In this document: positions 14,179 to 19,123 of the stretch, one piece after another
Position numbering within the stretch: position 1 is the first letter of the stretch
Layout of the letters: the number at the start of each line of letters is the position of its first letter
Assembly: GCA_016195615.1 (NCBI GenBank)
Contig: JACPZF010000016.1
Coordinates: 1-19,123 of the forward strand
Direction: 5' to 3'
DNA: 19,123 nt
DNA from: Candidatus Gottesmanbacteria bacterium
GTDB lineage: Bacteria; Patescibacteriota; Microgenomatia; JACPZF01
Notes under the pieces: model-generated
Databases searched by the model: none
What the model saw: only the letters and a program-made list of their open reading frames with translations
Told to the model about the DNA's origin: nothing
Translations under genes and position numbers: made by a program

Positions 14179-14849
14179 CTTTTCTTAAACTCTTCCCAGG
14201 CGGCGTCAAATTCTATGACTGTTTCTTGGGTTCTTTTTTCCGCAAGCATTTGTTCAATAATGCGAGCAGGAATTGTAACGATATCACTACCTGCTGCAAA
14301 CGAGTCGCCGACATCTCGAGTAGATCTGATTGAACCGCTAATAATCTGACAATTGTATCTACCGGAGTCGATAAAATCTCTGCTTCTTTTAATAATTTCT
14401 ATCGGATCATAGCCTGCTTCTTTGGCCCGGTTAAAAAAAATACTGGCATAGCTCGCCCCGGCCTTTATCGCAAGGAGCATTTGTTCAAACGAAACCATTA
14501 GTGTGGCATTTGTTTTAATCTTTAAATCTTTTAATTTTTTAATTACATTTAACCCCATGCCGTCGGTTATCATTGGGACTTTGACAACAACATTTTTATG
14601 CCAGGAAGCAAAGTTTTTTGCTTCCTTAATCATCTTAGCTACTGATTCATGCCCTGTTAGCTCAACGGAAACAGGATATTTTTTTAGCCTGCATATTTTT
14701 AAAACGGCTTTTTTGAAATCCCCAAAGTTAATAGTTTTTTCCTTAAGCAGCAGTTTTTGATTTGTCGTTATACCGTCGATAACTCCCCGATCTATCCATT
14801 TTTTAATTTCATCGATATTTCCAGTATCAAGAAAAATTAACATTGCCAT
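14175..14849 (-). CDS. transaldolase / fructose-6-phosphate aldolase family (TalC-like)
   Basis: A 224-aa TIM-barrel aldolase of the short transaldolase family. LIFLDTGNIDEI (4-15, D8), DGITTNQKLLLKE (25-37, N30), NVVVKVPMITDG (86-97, with Schiff-base lysine K90), KTNATLMVSFEQMLLAIKAGA (112-132) and SGSIRSTRDVGDSFAAGSD are in the family order. The usual TTNP is TTNQ here, and the typical barrel-end S-P-F-V-G-R is replaced by ASIFFNRAKEAGYDP (135-149), so this is a divergent branch. It would move a dihydroxyacetone unit between sugar phosphates, and in a sugar operon could supply a precursor such as sedoheptulose 7-phosphate. A second ATG two codons in (14843) is also plausible. It follows the epimerase by 4 bases and overlaps the GT2 by 4. 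Confidence 0.88.
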   Translation of the reverse strand: MAMLIFLDTGNIDEIKKWIDRGVIDGITTNQKLLLKEKTINFGDFKKAVLKICRLKKYPVSVELTGHESVAKMIKEAKNFASWHKNVVVKVPMITDGMGLNVIKKLKDLKIKTNATLMVSFEQMLLAIKAGASYASIFFNRAKEAGYDPIEIIKRSRDFIDSGRYNCQIISGSIRSTRDVGDSFAAGSDIVTIPARIIEQMLAEKRTQETVIEFDAAWEEFKKR

Positions 14850-14853
14850 AAGT

Positions 14854-15765
14854 TTATAATTTTCGCCAATACTCTAATGTTTCTTTCAGAGTTTTTTCTA
14901 AAGGTATCACCGGCTTCCAGCCTAATTTTTTAAGTTTAGAATTATCGCCTACCTTAAAGGGTTCATCAACGGGTCGAAATAAATTTTTATCTTCAACAAC
15001 CTTAATTTTTTTAGTACTAAGTGAAACTAAGATTTTTAAAATTTCCGTAACCTTGTAACCGATACCAGAACATAAGTTATAAACTTCCCCAAGTTTTCCT
15101 CTTTTTCCGATCAACCAAATTCCTTTTATCGCATCTTCGATATTGACAAAATCTCTAACTGCTTCCAAATTACCAACCTTGAGACTCTTCTCATCGCCTT
15201 TTTCGATTTGCACGATTCTTTTCGAAAAGTCAGACACAACATCTGAGGTTTTGCCAGGTCCAATAATAAAAAAGGGTCTGATACGAATAATATTTACACC
15301 TTTTTTTAAGGAATATAGCATCGACAAGTAATCGACGAATATTTTTGACAAAGCATAAGGACTATTGGGAAAAAGCTTACTATTTTCCTTAATTTTTTTG
15401 ATAGAGGAATTATAAATACTGGCTGAGCTGAAAATGATAACTCTGCTGTTTAGTCTAATTTTCATAACAGCTTCCAGAATGTATAGCGTCGTAAAAATAT
15501 TCGTTTTAAGAGTTTGTTCTGGATTTTCCCAAGAAGGCATGACCAGGGTTTGTCCGGCCAAATGAAAAATAAAATCAGGTTTAAAATCGGAAATAAGATC
15601 TTCGACTTTTTCTTTCTCCAGTAAATTTAATTCAACTCTTTTTACCCCGTCGCTTTTTTCTTCCTGATGCAAAACAGTACCTAAAACTTTTATTCCCTGT
15701 TTTTTTAAAAACTGGCAAAGATGAAAACCGATAAAACCACCAGCGCCGGTAACAAGAACTCTCAT
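14854..15765 (-). CDS. NAD-dependent epimerase/dehydratase (extended SDR; GDP-sugar reductase/dehydratase-like)
   Basis: A 303-aa extended short-chain dehydrogenase. VTGAGGFIGFHL (5-16) binds NAD(P); FIFHLAGQT (65-73), FSSASIYNS (112-120) and the catalytic Y137-x3-K141 pair (YALSK) follow. RIRPFFIIGPGKTSDVVSDF (161-180) and NLEAVRDFVNIEDAIKGIWL resemble the RMD/GMD branch, which reduces or dehydrates GDP-hexoses. The usual acidic residue after SSA/S is replaced by a short loop (SSASIYNSSIKKIKE). It would make a deoxy- or epimerised nucleotide sugar for this glycan. Its start overlaps the oxidoreductase stop by 4 bases. Annotating it as a particular enzyme would overreach. Confidence 0.88.
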   Translation of the reverse strand: MRVLVTGAGGFIGFHLCQFLKKQGIKVLGTVLHQEEKSDGVKRVELNLLEKEKVEDLISDFKPDFIFHLAGQTLVMPSWENPEQTLKTNIFTTLYILEAVMKIRLNSRVIIFSSASIYNSSIKKIKENSKLFPNSPYALSKIFVDYLSMLYSLKKGVNIIRIRPFFIIGPGKTSDVVSDFSKRIVQIEKGDEKSLKVGNLEAVRDFVNIEDAIKGIWLIGKRGKLGEVYNLCSGIGYKVTEILKILVSLSTKKIKVVEDKNLFRPVDEPFKVGDNSKLKKLGWKPVIPLEKTLKETLEYWRKL

Positions 15766-16772
15766 ACAAAAATCACCCTTCCTTCTTTGGCTGATTGATA
15801 AGCTTTGCTAACTATTTGCATCGCTGTGAATCCGTCTTCCCCGCTTTCAAGCGGTTTCCTCCGAGCGTTTATGGCGTTAATTAATTCTTCCCACTCGCTT
15901 TTCCAAGAAAAATCTTCCTGTCGGTATTCTTCGTTTTCTTCGCGGAACGGTCCATAGTTATCCTTTTTACCAAAAATAAATTTCTCAATGCCGTAGCTGC
16001 CTCCCAAGCCTTCGACTTTTACATACCCCTTGGTCCCGTAAACTTCAAACAGAAATGTATTCTTCCATTGTAAATTAGAAACATGAAAACTAATAGGTTG
16101 ATTTTTCTTGGTTTTTAACATAACAAAAGCGCTATCTTCAAAAGGAGCAATCGGAAAGTACAAAGTATCGGCAAAACAGCTGACGGATTTAATTTCGCCG
16201 AAAAACCAACTAAACAAATCGACTAGATGGATACCCTGCTCCATTAAAATACCCCCAGCACTGTACTTTTTGTCACTTCGCCATTCTTTGGCAAATCCTT
16301 CTCTACCAGAGTAGCCATAAATGCTTCGGCCATACAATAATTTTCCGATTATTCCATCATCGACAAGTTTTTTTGCTTTAACAACGGCAGGGTGAAAGCG
16401 ATGGTTGAAGCCGCATTTTAATAACCTCTGATATTTTCGGGCCGCGTTTACCATTTCCTGGGCGCTTTTAACGTCTTTAGCCAGGGGTTTTTCGCAAAGC
16501 ACATGTTTTCCCGCTTTTAAAGCAGCGATTGTAATCTCCGCGTGGCTTTCTGGATAAGTCGTAACAACAACTATCTTAATGGATTTGTCACGGAGTATTT
16601 CCTCATAGGATTTTAAAACTTTAAGTGAATATTCCTTTGCGAGGACTTCGGACCTTTTTAAAGTTTTGGAATATATCGAGACCACTTGAGAATTCTGGTT
16701 GCTATTAATTGCCGGAATTCTTCGTTTTGCTTGTAAGCCTGCTCCGATAATTCCTACTTTAAATTTTCTCAT
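15762..16772 (-). CDS. Gfo/Idh/MocA family oxidoreductase (sugar dehydrogenase)
   Basis: A 336-aa NAD(P)-dependent dehydrogenase. The Rossmann half has VGIIGAGLQAKRRIPAI (6-22) and the family signature CEKPLAKD (93-100, catalytic-site K95). The C-terminal alpha/beta half has SAGGILMEQGIHLVDLFSWF, which carries the conserved His/Asp pair. It probably oxidises a hydroxyl of a nucleotide sugar, such as the 3-oxo step that precedes amination, though no aminotransferase is present in the window. I chose the ATG at 16772: GAGGA lies 7 bases upstream and the protein then begins at its first beta-strand. An earlier possible start at 16811 would add 13 residues unlike the family. It overlaps the preceding gene by 14 bases. 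Confidence 0.9.
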   Translation of the reverse strand: MRKFKVGIIGAGLQAKRRIPAINSNQNSQVVSIYSKTLKRSEVLAKEYSLKVLKSYEEILRDKSIKIVVVTTYPESHAEITIAALKAGKHVLCEKPLAKDVKSAQEMVNAARKYQRLLKCGFNHRFHPAVVKAKKLVDDGIIGKLLYGRSIYGYSGREGFAKEWRSDKKYSAGGILMEQGIHLVDLFSWFFGEIKSVSCFADTLYFPIAPFEDSAFVMLKTKKNQPISFHVSNLQWKNTFLFEVYGTKGYVKVEGLGGSYGIEKFIFGKKDNYGPFREENEEYRQEDFSWKSEWEELINAINARRKPLESGEDGFTAMQIVSKAYQSAKEGRVIFV

Positions 16773-18060
16773 AAGGAGTTCCTCGTCCAAAACCAATATA
16801 GGTAAAACCAAGCTTATCTAAGCCAAGATTGGCCAGAAAGTTGTTCGGGTCTAAAATAATTGGTTGTCGCATTAAATTTTTGACTTTCGGCCAATCAATT
16901 TTTAAAAACTCCGGCCACTCGGTCATTAAAACTAGAGCGTCGCAATTTCTAGCCAGGTTTTCGATTGACGAACAAACAGACAGATTATAACTTGCCAATT
17001 CCGATCTATCAACGCCGGGATCGTAAGCCTTAACTTTCCTTCCCGATTTCATAAGATTTTTAATTGTTTCTACGGCCAGAGATCTTCTTAAAGTACTTGT
17101 CCCTGAGGTATAAGTTAAGCCCAAAATACCAACGGTTTTATTTTTAAATCGTTTTAAAGAGTTTACCACCCATGCCTCTTGTTTCTTGTTAACTGCTAAA
17201 ACGGCCTCGACTAAATTTGTAGGCACTTGATATTGTTCTCCGAGTGTTTTTAATATTTTTAAATCCCTTGCCAAGGTGCCTCCTGCGAAACCTAATCCCG
17301 GGTTTACTCTAGCATATGGTCCAATTCTTTCGTCCATCTTTAAAATCTTAGCGACTTCGTAAAAGTCAGCCCCGGTTTTATCGGCAATACCTGCCATTTC
17401 GTTGGCAAAAGAAATGGAAGTTGCTAGATAAGCGTTAATAGCATGTTTTACCATCTCCGCCGTTTTGACAGTAACGTGTATTTTTGGTGATTTAACTTTC
17501 TGATAAATCGCTTTAATTTTTTCGTAAGTTTTTTCCTTAGCAGTTCCAATTACTATCATGGCTGGATGAAAAAATCTCTGCCAAGCTTTTCCGAGTTGCA
17601 AGTTTTCCGGAAGATAAGTAATATCGATATTTTTTTTGCCAGAAGGATCAATAACCGCTAGCAGTTTTTCCGTTGTGCCGATCGGCACTTGGCTCGAAAC
17701 TATTACCAAGGAATTACTCTCCATAAGATGAGTGCTACCTTTTGCGGTTTTGAAAAGAGAAGAAAGGTCGACTTCATCTTTTTCGTTAAGAGGGGTATCA
17801 AAAGTGAAATAAAAAATATTGGCTTTTTTAAAATCGCCAAAATTAGAGGTAAATCTAAGTTTTTTTGACTTAAGGTTTTTCCGCAAAAAAATTTCTAAGT
17901 TTGGCTCTAGAATCGTCGGTTTTCCTTTTTGGAGCTCTTTGATTTTATCTCTATCGTAGTCAAAACCTATTACCTGATGTCCTAACTCTGCCAACCCGAC
18001 GGCTGTTACCAGCCCCAAATGCCAAAGACCTAAAACGGCAATTATTTTGTTATCCTTCAT
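16759..18060 (-). CDS. UDP-glucose/GDP-mannose dehydrogenase family protein lacking the catalytic Cys
   Basis: A 433-aa protein with all three domains of nucleotide-sugar 6-dehydrogenases. The Rossmann start is IAVLGLWHLGLVTA (7-20), with the FD acidic strand at 33-34. EMVKHAINAYLATSI (202-216) keeps the usual Lys (K205) and Asn (N209), and LPENLQLGKA (150-159) keeps the Glu. The active-site motif normally reads G-F-G-G-S-C-F-P-K-D; here it is GFAGGTLARD (257-266), so the nucleophilic Cys is Thr262 and the Lys is Arg265, while Asp266 remains. SSQVPIGTT (122-130) has Gln where Thr is usual. The C-terminal UDP-binding domain (about 305-425) appears complete. Two-step oxidation to a uronic acid through a thiohemiacetal is not expected. 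Start: the ATG at 18060, preferred to a TTG two codons earlier. Confidence 0.85.
   Translation of the reverse strand: MKDNKIIAVLGLWHLGLVTAVGLAELGHQVIGFDYDRDKIKELQKGKPTILEPNLEIFLRKNLKSKKLRFTSNFGDFKKANIFYFTFDTPLNEKDEVDLSSLFKTAKGSTHLMESNSLVIVSSQVPIGTTEKLLAVIDPSGKKNIDITYLPENLQLGKAWQRFFHPAMIVIGTAKEKTYEKIKAIYQKVKSPKIHVTVKTAEMVKHAINAYLATSISFANEMAGIADKTGADFYEVAKILKMDERIGPYARVNPGLGFAGGTLARDLKILKTLGEQYQVPTNLVEAVLAVNKKQEAWVVNSLKRFKNKTVGILGLTYTSGTSTLRRSLAVETIKNLMKSGRKVKAYDPGVDRSELASYNLSVCSSIENLARNCDALVLMTEWPEFLKIDWPKVKNLMRQPIILDPNNFLANLGLDKLGFTYIGFGRGTPYEKI
16780..16784 (-). promoter_or_regulatory. Shine-Dalgarno deciding the start of the Gfo/Idh/MocA gene
   Basis: GAGGA on the minus strand lies 7 bases before the ATG at 16772, within the end of the nucleotide-sugar dehydrogenase gene. 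It supports that start rather than one 39 bases further upstream. Confidence 0.6.
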
Positions 18061-19036
18061 AAGCAAATTTCTCCAAACCCAGCATTCTTCTGGTGGCTAT
18101 GCGTACGGCTTCTGTTGAAGAGTGAGTAGGATACCATCCCAGTTTTTTAACTTTAGCCACCGATAAAAAAACTTGCGGCTGGTCTCCCGGCCAGCCTCTT
18201 TTGCCGCCGGTGAATTTATACTTTACTCCCTGAAGTTTCATCTCCTGACAAATAATATCGGCAATTTCTACGACGCCTGTTCTGCTATCTGTTCCTAAAT
18301 TAAAAATGTCGCAAGGTTGTTTTGCCAAATCTGCGTGCTTATAAACGAAATCCATACCGCCAATACATTCTTCTACCAAAAAATAATTTTTAGCTTGGTT
18401 GCCATCACCTAGAATTTCCAGCTGTTTTTGATTTTTACGAAGCTTGACCTGAAAATCATGAATTACACCGTGACCCATTCTCGCGCCAAGTACGTTTCCA
18501 AACCTAAACATCCAGGCATTAAGCCCGAATAAATAACAATAAGCGCTGATAAAACTTTCAGAGGAAAGTTTTCCGGCAGCATACAAAGAAATCGGCAAAA
18601 GCGGCCCATTAGATTCCGAAAACGGGATCTTTCCCGTTTCTCCGTAAATGGCTCCGGTTGAGGAAAAAATTATTTGTTTAACACCACTTAGTCGCATTCC
18701 TTCTAAAACGTTTCTGGTTCCGATGACACAGTTTTTTAAATCCATGTCAGTTTTAAAAAACCCGTTGGGAATATCGGTATTTGCGGCCAAATGCCAAACC
18801 AAATCGCTGCCTTTGAGAGATTTCTTAAGTTTATCTAGATCTAAAAGGTCAGCTTTATGAAAAATGAAATTTCTATTTCTTAAATGCGGCTTAATCCACT
18901 CCTTTTTGCCGGAAGAAAGATTGTCAAAACAGATTACTTGCTTATTTTCTTTTAAAAGCATCTCTACTAGATGGCTGCCGATAAAACCCGCCCCACCTGT
19001 GATTAATATTTTTTTTATTTGAGGTGTTAATAGCAT
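18050..19036 (-). CDS. NAD-dependent epimerase/dehydratase (extended SDR, UDP-glucose 4-epimerase-like)
   Basis: A 328-aa extended short-chain dehydrogenase. ITGGAGFIGSHLVEML (12-27) is the NAD site, FDNLSSGK (37-44) the usual ribose-binding turn of GalE-like enzymes, and LVWHLAANTDI (79-89) the next strand. The catalytic SST (125-127) and Y152-x3-K156 (YAAGK) are intact. MFRFGNVLGARMGHGVIHDF, GDGNQAKNYFLVEECIGG and the C-terminal VAKVKKLGWYP are the standard substrate-side motifs. It should epimerise or dehydrate a nucleotide sugar. It starts 10 bases inside the end of the nucleotidyltransferase gene and overlaps the next gene by 11 bases, so the nucleotidyltransferase product is a natural candidate substrate. 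Specificity cannot be assigned. Confidence 0.88.
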   Translation of the reverse strand: MLLTPQIKKILITGGAGFIGSHLVEMLLKENKQVICFDNLSSGKKEWIKPHLRNRNFIFHKADLLDLDKLKKSLKGSDLVWHLAANTDIPNGFFKTDMDLKNCVIGTRNVLEGMRLSGVKQIIFSSTGAIYGETGKIPFSESNGPLLPISLYAAGKLSSESFISAYCYLFGLNAWMFRFGNVLGARMGHGVIHDFQVKLRKNQKQLEILGDGNQAKNYFLVEECIGGMDFVYKHADLAKQPCDIFNLGTDSRTGVVEIADIICQEMKLQGVKYKFTGGKRGWPGDQPQVFLSVAKVKKLGWYPTHSSTEAVRIATRRMLGLEKFAYEG

Positions 19037-19123
19037 ATTATTTTCCTTTGCCGAAAGTCATCGTTAGCCTTTTTCAGCTTTTCTTTGTCCCCAATGTCTA
19101 AAAAATATCCTTTTTGTTTGAAT
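19027..19123 (-). CDS. 3' end of a sugar-phosphate nucleotidyltransferase
   Basis: The last 31 codons of a gene that enters from the right edge and stops with TAA at 19027-19029, overlapping the epimerase start by 10 bases. The visible peptide, GYFLDIGDKEKLKKANDDF followed by a short basic tail, is the usual C-terminus of the NTP_transferase family (mannose-1-phosphate and heptose-1-phosphate guanylyltransferases, glucose-1-phosphate thymidylyltransferases). In those, G-Y/W-F-x-D-I-G-T-P is followed by a helix with A-N. It would make the nucleotide sugar for the operon. The nucleotide and sugar cannot be told from this fragment. Confidence 0.75.
   Translation of the reverse strand, partial: FKQKGYFLDIGDKEKLKKANDDFRQRKIICY

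Noticed and set aside
14519..14550. AT-rich run in the transaldolase gene that resembles the octamer repeats
   Set aside because: It encodes the Lys/Leu stretch before NATLMVS, which aligns in length with other transaldolases, and the units are irregular. It looks like ordinary coding sequence, not an insertion.
16773..16811. Upstream start for the Gfo/Idh/MocA gene
   Set aside because: The added 13 residues do not match the family's first strand, and a good GAGGA sits just before the ATG at 16772.
2229..19036. TGA recoding as in Gracilibacteria or SR1
   Set aside because: TGA ends several well-supported genes at the expected length, for example at 3427-3429, and no conserved Gly position is coded by an internal TGA.

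Overview
The window looks like part of a Candidate Phyla Radiation (Patescibacteria) genome, most likely Microgenomates-like. The grounds are AT-rich sequence, tightly packed and overlapping genes, many starts without a clear Shine-Dalgarno, a small C-x2-C-x17-C-x2-C zinc protein of the type common in these bacteria, and a long glycan-assembly operon. TGA is used as a stop (for example at 3427-3429), so this is not a Gly-TGA lineage. The taxonomic call is inference; no marker gene is present.

Layout. At the left edge there is the 3' end of a possible + strand gene (3-116), facing a minus-strand CxxC-x17-CxxC protein (236-682) that has its own promoter. Next on the minus strand is a 344-aa protein (832-1866) that looks like a PUA/EVE-type reader domain joined to a PD-(D/E)XK-like nuclease half. 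It may be a solitary modification-dependent restriction enzyme. After it comes a 55-aa zinc-ribbon gene (2021-2188). No gene-free stretch exceeds 300 bases.

From the right edge down to 2229 everything is on the minus strand, with gaps of at most 26 bases and many overlaps, so it reads as one operon. In transcription order it holds: the tail of a sugar-phosphate nucleotidyltransferase; an NAD-dependent epimerase; a nucleotide-sugar dehydrogenase-like protein whose catalytic Cys is replaced by Thr; a Gfo/Idh/MocA oxidoreductase; a second epimerase/reductase; a transaldolase; a GT2; an FAD-dependent mutase-like protein; a 68-aa membrane protein; a truncated GT4 overlapping a GT4; a hexapeptide acyltransferase; a GT2; a 1000-aa fusion of an O-antigen polymerase/ligase with a GT-C half; a GT39-type membrane transferase; and two GT4 enzymes. 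The first genes make and modify activated sugars, the middle and last ones assemble the chain at the membrane, and the fusion protein probably polymerises or transfers it. An initiating phosphosugar transferase and a flippase or exporter are not seen and may lie outside.

The least expected signal is a set of small DNA elements inside these genes. One is a 51-bp palindromic unit read in frame inside a GT4 gene (2689-2739), resembling in concept the Rickettsia palindromic elements. Another is a heptamer repeat (CTTRATA with one CTTGCTT/A unit) found three times in two genes and in different reading frames. The third is an octamer repeat (CTTTAATT) found once in a gene and once filling an intergenic gap. 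They behave as DNA-level insertions tolerated in protein loops.
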